Below are positions 25,413 to 32,689 of a stretch of DNA of 64,000 nt, in pieces. Below the pieces are notes generated by a model, which saw nothing but the letters and a program-made list of their open reading frames with translations, ran no database searches and was not told where the DNA came from. Numbering within the stretch: position 1 is the stretch's first letter; every line of letters begins with the position of its first letter. Made by a program: the position numbers and the translations under genes. This DNA is from Sulfurimonas sp. (GTDB taxonomy: Bacteria > Campylobacterota > Campylobacteria > Campylobacterales > Sulfurimonadaceae), in contig NZ_JAPHUF010000012.1 in NCBI RefSeq assembly GCF_026196735.1, positions 248,001 through 312,000 on the forward strand. The letters run 5' to 3'.

Positions 25413-25941
25413 AAAAATGAAGCCTATTGAGATAGCTTCTTATGTATGTGAAGAGCTTTTAAAAATAGATGTGAAAACAACTTTATCAGGTGGTTTTTGT
25501 GTTGAAGTGTACAGCTTTGGTGAATATACATCTATGGATATTGATTTAATAGATCAAAGTATAAATAAGCACAATGAAATCAAGAAAAAAATGCAGCAAC
25601 TTGGCTTCAAACAAGAGGGTAAAAATTATAGACACCCAGACACTCCATATACAGTTGAGTTCCCATCTAGCCCTTTAGCCATAGGTCAAGAACTAATACA
25701 TGAAAAGGATATAGCTGAAATAGAAACAGAATATGGAGTTTTAAGAATTATTACACCTACTGATAGTGTTAAGGACAGGTTAGCGGCATATTATCATTGG
25801 AAAGATGAACGTTCATTAGAACAAGCTATTTTGGTTGCTACTAAACATAAAGTAGATTTTGAGTCTATTAGAAAATGGAGTGTTTTAGAAGATTCGGAAG
25901 ATAAATTTAAAGAATTTATTAAACTATTTAATAAAAGATAA
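25396..25941 (+). CDS. Nucleotidyltransferase-fold protein (AbiEii/DUF6036-like)
   Basis: About 181 residues. LSGGFCVEVY (30-39, with the GG pair) followed by TSMDIDLI (D48, D50) is the GG...DxD core of the nucleotidyltransferase superfamily. Members of this group serve as toxins in AbiE-like systems or as unknown transferases. TTG at 25396 is preferred because GGTGA lies 5 bases before it; a GTG at 25387 and an ATG at 25417 are alternatives. It overlaps the wHTH gene by 17 bases, so the two are coupled. Confidence 0.75.
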   Translation: MKPNFKKMKPIEIASYVCEELLKIDVKTTLSGGFCVEVYSFGEYTSMDIDLIDQSINKHNEIKKKMQQLGFKQEGKNYRHPDTPYTVEFPSSPLAIGQELIHEKDIAEIETEYGVLRIITPTDSVKDRLAAYYHWKDERSLEQAILVATKHKVDFESIRKWSVLEDSEDKFKEFIKLFNKR

Positions 25942-26006
25942 AAAAATATTTCCATAAATTGATTATAAAGTTATAGTTGTTCCTATTCAAAAGAAAGGAG
26001 TCAACT

Positions 26007-26069
26007 ATGAATGTTGGTTATGCAAGAGTTTCTACTTCTAGCCAAAATCTTGAGAATCAAATGGAGTAA
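26007..26069 (+). pseudogene. Serine recombinase (resolvase) N-terminal stub
   Basis: MNVGYARVSTSSQNLENQME then TAA. YARVST contains the catalytic serine of resolvases and invertases; a normal protein has 180 or more residues, so this is a broken remnant. It has a strong AAGGAG ribosome site 6 bases upstream. The next 190 bases contain the second hairpin repeat but no recognisable continuation of the recombinase. Confidence 0.75.
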
Positions 26070-26175
26070 GTAGTAAAGTATTGAATAGATTTCACAATTT
26101 TCTTCTAGCTATTTATTCAAGGAACATTGTAGCGAAAACACATAAATTATTAGTGATTAACAGAATATGGGGCGA

Positions 26176-26201
26176 GTTCCACAACCTGTAGGTTTTGGAA
26201 C
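26176..26201. repeat. Hairpin repeat, right copy (inside the element)
   Basis: GTTCC ACAACCT GT AGGTTTT GGAAC, a near-perfect palindrome with a single mismatched pair. It mirrors the copy at 24195-24223 in inverted orientation and lies 62 bases before the right inverted repeat. Confidence 0.5.
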
Positions 26202-26262
26202 ATTCTCTAAGTTTCAAACTAAATTGTTGAACTATAATATAATTTTAATGATTATCGGTTAT

Positions 26263-26286
26263 TGACACAAAACTCTGAACGGTCTC
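26263..26286 (-). repeat. Right terminal inverted repeat
   Basis: Reads GAGACCGTTCAGAGT...TTTGTGTCA on the minus strand, the partner of 24003-24026. The target copy TATAGTTA follows directly at 26287. Confidence 0.78.
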
Positions 26287-26294
26287 TATAGTTA
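26287..26294. repeat. Target-site duplication, right copy
   Basis: TATAGTTA, identical to 23995-24002. It abuts the stop codon of the 85-residue gene on the minus strand, so the insertion just missed that gene. Confidence 0.82.
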
Positions 26295-26552
26295 CTAACT
26301 CTTTGAGTAATGGTTGAGTTTATTTAGTAACTTTTGACCTTTTTCTATCTGCAGAGATATGATGTCAAGTTCTTCTTGTAAGTCGATTTTTTCATTCAAA
26401 CTTAAAGCGCTGTGAAATGACTTATAAATTTTTACTCTTCGTTTTTTCAGCTTTTTTAGAAGCTTTTTTATAGATTTCTTTTTTCCGCTTATCTTGAAAT
26501 CATCTAGTCCTAAAGTCTCTGTGACCATATTGACAAATTTTTTTATTCCCAT
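26295..26552 (-). CDS. Small basic hypothetical protein
   Basis: An 85-residue lysine-rich protein (KKKSIKKLLKKLKKRRVK at about 24-41) without recognised domain; helical throughout and probably soluble. It starts 2 bases after the stop of the Na/Pi transporter gene, so it is the second gene of that operon. The insertion at 24003-26286 ends beside its stop codon, possibly separating it from its original terminator. A role in nucleic-acid or phosphate binding would be a guess. Confidence 0.65.
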   Translation of the reverse strand: MGIKKFVNMVTETLGLDDFKISGKKKSIKKLLKKLKKRRVKIYKSFHSALSLNEKIDLQEELDIISLQIEKGQKLLNKLNHYSKS

Positions 26553-26554
26553 TT

Positions 26555-28375
26555 CTAATCCTTTTTGTCTAAAATCAAATTAACATCACTATCGCTGATA
26601 ATCATATCTTCATGTAAGCTTTTTATATCGCTGCTTTTATCTATAAATAGGATTTCTGCCATAGCAATCAAATTTTTTCTTATATTGTATGCATAGGTGC
26701 TGTCGTTCATCAATGAAGTTGCCATTTGGTTTGTGATAAGACGATTTCTAATCAAATTATCCAGAGTTCCGTTGGCAATTATGTCGTATTTTTCGGTATG
26801 AACTTTAGCTTTTGAGATTAACAAGACTATCTCATCTTCTTCACTACTGATAGAGATTGTATTGATATGTCTTAAGAGTTCTGCCAGATTTCTTTTTATA
26901 TTGTTATACTCCTCTTTTATGTGTTTATTTGGGTTGGCAGAGTATTTGATGATATTTTTTTGTAGATGTTTTGTATCTTTTATGGCTTCAACCATATCTC
27001 TATTTGCTATTTTTAGCTTATATAACTGCTCTACATGTTCGGGTTGTATATTGGCATTTGATTGTGCTTTTGTACAAAAATCTATTATTTCGCCGTAAAT
27101 ATCTTTTATCTTGTGATGATAAAATTTTTCAATATCTATATATTTTTTAGAGTAGTGCTCTTTTACTACTTCGTCTAAATCCATGGAGGATGTTATATTG
27201 GACCTTTTTAAATTCAGTCCATGAGCTATGATTTCAAAAGCATTTTCATACAGATGTTTTGTCTCCATTATAATTGCTCCGATGGAAGCCTCAGGAAATT
27301 CTAGCGCAGAATCATTAAGGTATTTAACACTGTCAAAACCTATGTCATCTTTTGATGGTTTTTCTTTAAAGGTAGTCTCTAAAACTTTAACCAGCTTGTT
27401 TATAAACGGCAGCATCAACAAAACACCAAGTGTATTGAAAATTGTATGAAAAATCGCAAGCTTTATAGTGTAGTTATCATCAGCTATACCAAGCTTAAGT
27501 GCTATAAAATCTACCATATAGATTAATTGATATATAAAAATAATTGCTATTAATCCCGTAGAAGCATTGAAGATAAGATGAGCAGCGGCGAGTCTTTTAC
27601 CGCTTATATTTGAGCTAAGCGAGCCAATAATCGCGGTTACAGTTGTACCTATGTTTGCTCCTATTGCCAATGCTAAAGCATTCTCATAACTGATTTGTCC
27701 AGCTGCCAAAGCGGTTATAATCAATACTAACGAAGCGTGAGATGACTGCATGATTACAGTTGCTAATACGCCCATAGCGGTAAATATAAGTAATCCTTTT
27801 ATCCCACCGACTGAATAGCTTGAAAGATCAATGATATTTTTAAAAGCTTCAAATCCTTCTTTCATGTAGTGGATTCCAAGAAACAAAAATCCCAAACCGG
27901 TGAGTATATAACCAACACCCTTTAAAGATGAGCTTTTTTGAAAGATAAAAATTACACCAAAAACAAGCATGGGCATAGCGTACGATGCTATATCAACTTT
28001 AAGACCAAGTGCCGCTACCAGCCACGCTCCCGTAGTTGTTCCTAGATTGGCTCCAAAGACTATACCTATTCCTTGAGAAAGCCCAATCAATCCTGCACCC
28101 AAAAAGGAGATAGTCAGTATGGAAACTAAAGAACTTGACTGCATAAAAGTCGTACTTATTACGCCAAAGAGTATACTTTTGTAAGTTTTGTCAGTATAGT
28201 TTTTTAAAAAGCGCTCTAGTATGCCACCTGAAAAGGCTTTGAACCCTTGTTCCATAGATAACATACCAAGTAGAAATATTGCCACTCCACTGGAAATCTC
28301 TTTAAAATCCGGACTCATCCAAAATCCATATGCCAGCACAAGCAAAATAGCAGGTAAAAATACATTTTTTAGCAC
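26555..28375 (-). CDS. Na/Pi cotransporter family protein with PhoU-like tail
   Basis: A 606-residue membrane protein. The two inverted transport repeats carry the QSSS signature (79-82) and its partner QSS (210-212), and the family GANLGTT loops are near 108 and in the second repeat (GANIGTT). After about residue 350 a soluble helical PhoU-like domain follows. These transporters (NptA/YjbB type) move phosphate with sodium, in some cases outwards. GTG start at 28375 with an AGGATGG ribosome site. Confidence 0.9.
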   Translation of the reverse strand: MLKNVFLPAILLVLAYGFWMSPDFKEISSGVAIFLLGMLSMEQGFKAFSGGILERFLKNYTDKTYKSILFGVISTTFMQSSSLVSILTISFLGAGLIGLSQGIGIVFGANLGTTTGAWLVAALGLKVDIASYAMPMLVFGVIFIFQKSSSLKGVGYILTGLGFLFLGIHYMKEGFEAFKNIIDLSSYSVGGIKGLLIFTAMGVLATVIMQSSHASLVLIITALAAGQISYENALALAIGANIGTTVTAIIGSLSSNISGKRLAAAHLIFNASTGLIAIIFIYQLIYMVDFIALKLGIADDNYTIKLAIFHTIFNTLGVLLMLPFINKLVKVLETTFKEKPSKDDIGFDSVKYLNDSALEFPEASIGAIIMETKHLYENAFEIIAHGLNLKRSNITSSMDLDEVVKEHYSKKYIDIEKFYHHKIKDIYGEIIDFCTKAQSNANIQPEHVEQLYKLKIANRDMVEAIKDTKHLQKNIIKYSANPNKHIKEEYNNIKRNLAELLRHINTISISSEEDEIVLLISKAKVHTEKYDIIANGTLDNLIRNRLITNQMATSLMNDSTYAYNIRKNLIAMAEILFIDKSSDIKSLHEDMIISDSDVNLILDKKD

Positions 28376-28405
28376 AGCAAAACCATCCTATAATTATCGA
28401 TATTT

Positions 28406-28437
28406 AAAGTATAGCTTTTTAAAGCTTGTGATACTTT
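28406..28437. promoter_or_regulatory. Imperfect hairpin in divergent promoter region
   Basis: AAAGTATAGCTTT-tt-AAAGCT-tgtg-ATACTTT: inner arms of 6 and outer arms of 7, with a 4-base bulge on one side. It lies between the divergent Na/Pi transporter and J-domain genes, 31 bases before the former. It could be a regulator site or a leader structure of the transporter mRNA. Not a terminator by position. Confidence 0.35.
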
Positions 28438-28499
28438 GATAAAAATAATGATGATGCATGCACTACTCGTAAATTGGTACTGTTTTTGCTATGATTTGG

Positions 28500-28505
28500 T
28501 ATAAT
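28500..28505 (+). promoter_or_regulatory. -10 box for the J-domain gene
   Basis: TATAAT 22 bases before the ATG at 28528. Confidence 0.45.
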
Positions 28506-28527
28506 AATTCAATAAAGGCTAAAGTAG

Positions 28528-29331
28528 ATGAAGATTGTATTGCGCAATAATCTTATTCTCATTACTACGGAATTTGAAGAATTAAGTATAAAATGGATGC
28601 AGGATTTTTTAAACCATCACACTAGAGGTATGCTTTTTTTATCAAAGTCTGTATTGGTTTTTAAAAATGAAACATTAACAAAAGTTAGAGAAACTTTTAT
28701 AAGAGAATTAAGTCAATACCATGCGGACAAATATAATCTCTCACATGATTTTTTTCTGCGCTCGATGCTAAAATATGGAAATCAACCCATAAAAATAGAA
28801 TTAAATAAACTTCAAAATCCGCAAATTGTTAAAGTCAACCTTTATGCTTATGACAAAAATACGGTGCTGATTACTTTGGATTATCCTAACTCATGGGTGA
28901 TGAACTATCTTCGTTCTCAACTGGAAGTTTATGTTGAGAGGGGCACAGATATTTCTTTAGTGCTTGAAGTCTCAGACAATAAGGCAAAGGCTAGACTAGA
29001 GAGAGCTTTAAACAAACGCCATATACTGCATTATCAGATTCAATATACATATGACAACCATTTCATGAGTAAGCTTTATAGTGATTTTGCAAACTTTAGT
29101 TTTGGCGACCTTTGCAAAGTGGAAGAAGAGGAGTTAAATACTCGCTTTTATACCGTCTTAGAGTGCCCTATCGGAGCAAGCCAAGATGCACTTAAGAAAA
29201 GTTATAAGAAGTTAGCAAAAGTTTACCACCCTGATAAAATCGTGCATGAAACACCAACTATGGTAAAAAAATACACTCAAAAATTCCAACTTCTACAAGA
29301 AGCATATACGGCGTTAAGAATTCTTAGTTAA
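28528..29331 (+). CDS. J-domain protein with a Campylobacterota-type N-terminus
   Basis: A 267-residue protein whose last 65 residues form a J-domain: FYTVLECPIGASQDALKKSY and HPD at 234-236 (VYHPDKI), then LLQEAYTALR. J-domains stimulate DnaK/Hsp70 ATPase. The first 200 residues match no domain that I know; they have no membrane segment. The gene is followed by an 8-base overlap with a convergent gene. Partner and client are unknown. Confidence 0.8.
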   Translation: MKIVLRNNLILITTEFEELSIKWMQDFLNHHTRGMLFLSKSVLVFKNETLTKVRETFIRELSQYHADKYNLSHDFFLRSMLKYGNQPIKIELNKLQNPQIVKVNLYAYDKNTVLITLDYPNSWVMNYLRSQLEVYVERGTDISLVLEVSDNKAKARLERALNKRHILHYQIQYTYDNHFMSKLYSDFANFSFGDLCKVEEEELNTRFYTVLECPIGASQDALKKSYKKLAKVYHPDKIVHETPTMVKKYTQKFQLLQEAYTALRILS

Positions 29332-30265
29332 ACAGTCCATCTATTAACTCATCTTTTCTGGTGCTTTTTACAAGTGCTTCGAAGTCATTTGAAGTATAAA
29401 GAGCAAGTTCTTTGCTCTGTAGTTGTAATAACTCCTTAGAGAATCCTCGTTTTGAGAAGAAGATTATTTGAGTCGGTTCTATCTCAAGTTTTTCACACTT
29501 TTCACGAAGTTTATGCAACTCTTTTTTATTTACAAAATGGTTAGTCCATTTACACTCTGATACATAGACTTTTTCATCATCGGTGACAGTTAAGATATCT
29601 ATCTCGATATTTGCATCCCAATAGCTGCCTGAACTTAAAATTTGTGAGTCACGAAGGTTATAATTTAAAAGTACTTCTGAGAGTTCTTCAAAAACTAAAC
29701 TTGTATAACTGTTTTGTCTTTTTTGAAAGTCTTTAAAAAAGTTCTCATACTCGCCGCTCATTATATCTTTGATATGTGGAACTATAAAATAAAACCAAAA
29801 CCTTATAAACGGGTATGTAAAGAGGACTTTATGTGATATACGGTGTCTTGCAACCTCTCTTTTTAGTTTACCGTTTGGATTTAGACTTTTGGCAGGTTCT
29901 TCTCTTGAGAACTCTATTTGGATTAAACCTTTTTCTTGCAGGTGGTTAAGGGCAATACCGCCATTTTGGTTGTTTAATCCAGCTTTGTTAAAAGCAGAAA
30001 ATATCCTTCTGTCTCCGACAGCAAGGGCATACAACAGTCTTGAGTACTCTTTGTTTTCCAATGTAAGCTCTGTAATTTGCTTGTTAAGAGACTCAAAATT
30101 TTCCAACACTAGCTCTTGTATTAAAAATGGAAGTTCTTTAGAAGTATCTATCTCCCAGCCGACACCGCCAAATATTGCAAAGTACTCAATCTGAATCTCC
30201 ATGTCATCAGGATAATTTCTAACATAGAATGAACGGAATTGTTCTAAGAGTTTAAAATTTTTCAT
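29324..30265 (-). CDS. DUF234 protein without ATPase domain
   Basis: A 313-residue protein resembling the C-terminal DUF234 half of the archaeal-type ATPases, which has a PD-(D/E)XK-like fold: IEIDILT and VYVSECKW (the D...ExK pattern) near residues 225-240. No P-loop is present, so the usual N-terminal ATPase half is missing, and the start MKNFKLLEQFRS is preceded by no further open frame. Middle blocks (FSAFNKAGLNNQ, LQEKGLIQIEF) look like a winged helix. Function unknown. It lies 11 bases after the polymerase gene stop. Confidence 0.72.
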   Translation of the reverse strand: MKNFKLLEQFRSFYVRNYPDDMEIQIEYFAIFGGVGWEIDTSKELPFLIQELVLENFESLNKQITELTLENKEYSRLLYALAVGDRRIFSAFNKAGLNNQNGGIALNHLQEKGLIQIEFSREEPAKSLNPNGKLKREVARHRISHKVLFTYPFIRFWFYFIVPHIKDIMSGEYENFFKDFQKRQNSYTSLVFEELSEVLLNYNLRDSQILSSGSYWDANIEIDILTVTDDEKVYVSECKWTNHFVNKKELHKLREKCEKLEIEPTQIIFFSKRGFSKELLQLQSKELALYTSNDFEALVKSTRKDELIDGLFN

Positions 30266-30276
30266 AAGCTATTCTA

Positions 30277-31548
30277 TCATAATTCGCTGCCCCATTTCAA
30301 CATATCTATCCCGTATTTTTCTCTTATCTCTTGCGAGTATTTTGTGAGTTTTTGCATTTTTGCTTCATCAGAGAAACCTATCAGAGAGAGCTCTTTTTTA
30401 GAGTCTCTTGTAAAGCTCGAACAGTTTATGCTGATTCTTATGACATGTAGTCTTTTGTGTATATCTGCTTCGTTAAAAAGTCTTAAACATAAAGAGTCAA
30501 ACTTCTTCTCTGTGAAAACCTCGCTAAGAGAGATATTTTTATGAGATTTTTGATTCATCTCATAAGTAATAGAGAGATGAAATACAGTAGGGATTACATC
30601 AAGTTTTAAAATGGCAAAACTAAGATGACGAGTAAGTACATGTACTCTTCTGCTTAACTCACTTCTATCAAACTGCGGGTCAAAAGTTCGCGATATACCA
30701 ATGCTTTTTCTTTTATGTTTTGTCTGAATCGGAGCATCACTCTCGCCATTTACTCTTGCAAATAGTTCTTTTGCATAGGGTCCCCAAGACTCAATCGTAC
30801 CGCGTCTTTTTTTTAAATCTCCAAGTGTGTGGATTTGAGCAGAGTTAAGCTTTTCTTTCATACTTTTACCAATTCCCGCAAACTCCCCAACAGGCATTTT
30901 ATCTATAAACTTATCAATCTCATGTGGATATATTATCTTAGAGCCAAAAGGTTTTGCAGCAGTAGTTGCCAACTTTGCGATGTATTTTGTTTTGGCAGCG
31001 CCGATAGATACCGGAAGTTTTACAACCTTTTTAATCTCATGTCTCAAATCATCTATGAAACGAGCCACATCTTCATCTTCAACCCAACCACTCAAATCCC
31101 CGTAAAACTCATCTATACTGGCTTGTTCGATAAGCGGTATTTTTGTTTGCAAAAATTCATGCAGCTCATGAGAGAGTTTTTGATAGAGTGACATGTTGGG
31201 TGCTTTTATGATTAAATCTGGACACAGACCTAAAGCCTCTTTTATGCTCATAGCAGTTTTTACTCCGTATGAACGAGCTTCATAAGAAGAAGTTGTAAGT
31301 ATTCCTCTGACTCGACCATCATCATCTTTAAAGGCATCCAAATCGTCATCACTTTCTTCGTAAGTTTTATAAAATGTTGGAACAAATGAACCGGAGTTTT
31401 CAAAATTGACTGTCTGTTTTTTTGCATCTTTAGTAAAAATCTTTGTATCACTTCGCCCGCCGATTGCCACAGGCTTATGTTCAAGTGAAGGATCTTTGAT
31501 GCGAGCGGCACTTACAAAAAAGCAGTCTATATCTATGTGTATTTTCAT
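30277..31548 (-). CDS. Y-family DNA polymerase (DinB/UmuC type)
   Basis: A 423-residue translesion polymerase. HIDIDCFFVSAA (4-15) and the SIDEFYGDLSG block carry the catalytic acidic residues, KLPVSIGAAKTKYIAKLAT is the fingers segment, and a helix-hairpin-helix (EFAGIGKSMKEKLN) and little-finger domain follow. The ATG at 31548 fits the family; an upstream in-frame start would add 32 unrelated residues. It makes DNA past lesions at the cost of errors. No UmuD is nearby. It diverges from the hemerythrin gene. Confidence 0.9.
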   Translation of the reverse strand: MKIHIDIDCFFVSAARIKDPSLEHKPVAIGGRSDTKIFTKDAKKQTVNFENSGSFVPTFYKTYEESDDDLDAFKDDDGRVRGILTTSSYEARSYGVKTAMSIKEALGLCPDLIIKAPNMSLYQKLSHELHEFLQTKIPLIEQASIDEFYGDLSGWVEDEDVARFIDDLRHEIKKVVKLPVSIGAAKTKYIAKLATTAAKPFGSKIIYPHEIDKFIDKMPVGEFAGIGKSMKEKLNSAQIHTLGDLKKRRGTIESWGPYAKELFARVNGESDAPIQTKHKRKSIGISRTFDPQFDRSELSRRVHVLTRHLSFAILKLDVIPTVFHLSITYEMNQKSHKNISLSEVFTEKKFDSLCLRLFNEADIHKRLHVIRISINCSSFTRDSKKELSLIGFSDEAKMQKLTKYSQEIREKYGIDMLKWGSEL

Positions 31549-31630
31549 AAATTGATTATATATTAATCTACATGTATATGTTAAAAGCATGGCAAATTGC
31601 CATAAAACTTCTTGGCAATAAACATCTCCC

Positions 31631-31644
31631 TTGATAATTATCAA
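31631..31644. promoter_or_regulatory. FNR/CRP-type box before hemerythrin
   Basis: TTGAT-AATT-ATCAA, exactly the FNR consensus. Its centre (31637.5) lies 41.5 bases before the start site predicted from the TATCAT box at 31667-31672, the position of a class II activator. The same palindrome could be read as a Fur box (GATAAT/ATTATC), which would also fit an iron protein. Confidence 0.55.
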
Positions 31645-31666
31645 TTAGCAATTTAGTCAAAGAGGT

Positions 31667-31672
31667 TATCAT
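31667..31672 (+). promoter_or_regulatory. -10 box for the hemerythrin gene
   Basis: TATCAT 27 bases before the ATG at 31700, placed to suit the FNR-type box upstream. Confidence 0.45.
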
Positions 31673-31699
31673 TACATTAAAACTAAATTAGGATAAAAA

Positions 31700-32137
31700 A
31701 TGTCTAATATTAAAGAATTTATGACTCAAGACCATAAACATTGTGATGAGATTTTTGCACAGATGGAAGATGCCATTGCAAATAAAAGTACGGAGGCATT
31801 ATCAAAATTTGAAGAATTTCAGGATGCTTTGACAAACCATTTCAAGATGGAAGAGATGGTTCTTTTCCCACAGTTTGAACATGCATCAGGCATGACGCAG
31901 GGACCAACTCAGGTTATGGTAATGGAGCATGAGCAGATGAGAGAGCTTCTTTCAAAGATGGAAATTGCAGTTCAAGAAAATGACAACGATAAATTTTTTG
32001 GTTTGTCTGAAACTCTTATGATTTTAATGCAACAGCATAATATGAAAGAAGAACAAATGCTTTATACTATGATTCAAGAACACTTGGGTGATGACGCAGA
32101 CCATATCATTTCGCGTATGAGAACTGTCGCGTACTAG
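31700..32137 (+). CDS. Hemerythrin-like (HHE) di-iron protein
   Basis: A 145-residue HHE-domain protein. Metal-type residues: His12 or His14 (DHKHCD), His47 and Glu51 (HFKMEE), His77 (EHEQM), His113 and Glu117/118 (HNMKEE). These bind a di-iron centre for oxygen or nitric oxide sensing, storage or detoxification. It is alone, behind a perfect FNR-type box, so it is probably made when oxygen is low. The exact role is not known. Confidence 0.9.
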   Translation: MSNIKEFMTQDHKHCDEIFAQMEDAIANKSTEALSKFEEFQDALTNHFKMEEMVLFPQFEHASGMTQGPTQVMVMEHEQMRELLSKMEIAVQENDNDKFFGLSETLMILMQQHNMKEEQMLYTMIQEHLGDDADHIISRMRTVAY

Positions 32138-32174
32138 TTGAATCAAATCTAAGCAAAATATTTAACAATAGAGT

Positions 32175-32180
32175 TATAAT
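32175..32180 (+). promoter_or_regulatory. -10 box for the lipoprotein gene
   Basis: TATAAT 21 bases before the ATG at 32201. A second TATAAT at 32188 is too near the start codon to serve. Confidence 0.45.
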
Positions 32181-32200
32181 TTACCGCTATAATTTCTCTC

Positions 32201-32689
32201 ATGAAATATGTACTATTAATATTTATGCTTTTTTTCAGTGCTTGTAGTCTAAAAGACTACGAGATTACTCAAACAAAAATCATCATCATAAAATCACCAA
32301 AGATAAAGTTTTCAGATCTTGGATATTTAAGAAACAGTAGTGAAAAAATAGAGTTAGAACTATTTATAGCTGGTAAAACTGTAGAAAAAATCACTATCAA
32401 TCATCTTATCTGTACCAGCGAAGGATGTATGAGCAAAAGTGGATTTAATGAAGATTATTTAAGCAAGTCATATCCTGATGAATTACTTCAAAACATACTT
32501 TTATCTCGTCCTATTTATGAGGGGATAAATCTGCAAAAAACAGCAGATGGGTTTGAACAACATGTACAAAATCAACATGTAGATATTTTATACAAAGTAG
32601 AGTCACATGTGACTTTTTTCAAAGATAGAAAAAACAATATAATTTTTAAGATAAAAGATACACAAATAAGGAAAGATATTGAGCAATAA
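32201..32689 (+). CDS. Hypothetical lipoprotein
   Basis: A 162-residue protein with a lipoprotein signal: hydrophobic stretch LLIFMLFF followed by FSAC, lipid cysteine at 15. The mature part has two further cysteines ([12 protein letters not shown] near 70) that could form a disulphide. I do not recognise the domain. Its 3' end overlaps the endonuclease IV gene by 11 bases, so they are cotranscribed. Confidence 0.8.
   Translation: MKYVLLIFMLFFSACSLKDYEITQTKIIIIKSPKIKFSDLGYLRNSSEKIELELFIAGKTVEKITINHLICTSEGCMSKSGFNEDYLSKSYPDELLQNILLSRPIYEGINLQKTADGFEQHVQNQHVDILYKVESHVTFFKDRKNNIIFKIKDTQIRKDIEQ

Larger units (their letters stand above)
24003..26286 (+). mobile_element. Defective IS256-like element carrying cargo genes
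   Basis: A 2284-base insertion. Its ends are 24-base imperfect inverted repeats (17 of 24 match, with the inner TTTGTGTCA identical on both) and it is flanked by the perfect 8-base duplication TATAGTTA. Inside, only the first 41 codons of an IS256-type transposase remain, after which come a glycosylase gene on the minus strand, a winged-helix/nucleotidyltransferase pair, and a short resolvase start. The element cannot move itself but could be mobilised by a full-length relative elsewhere in the genome. Which relative, and when it inserted, cannot be told from the window. Confidence 0.78.

Noticed and set aside
26081-26191. A 36-codon TTG-started frame at the end of the mobile element
   Set aside because: No ribosome site and no likeness to the C-terminus of IS256 transposases or resolvases.
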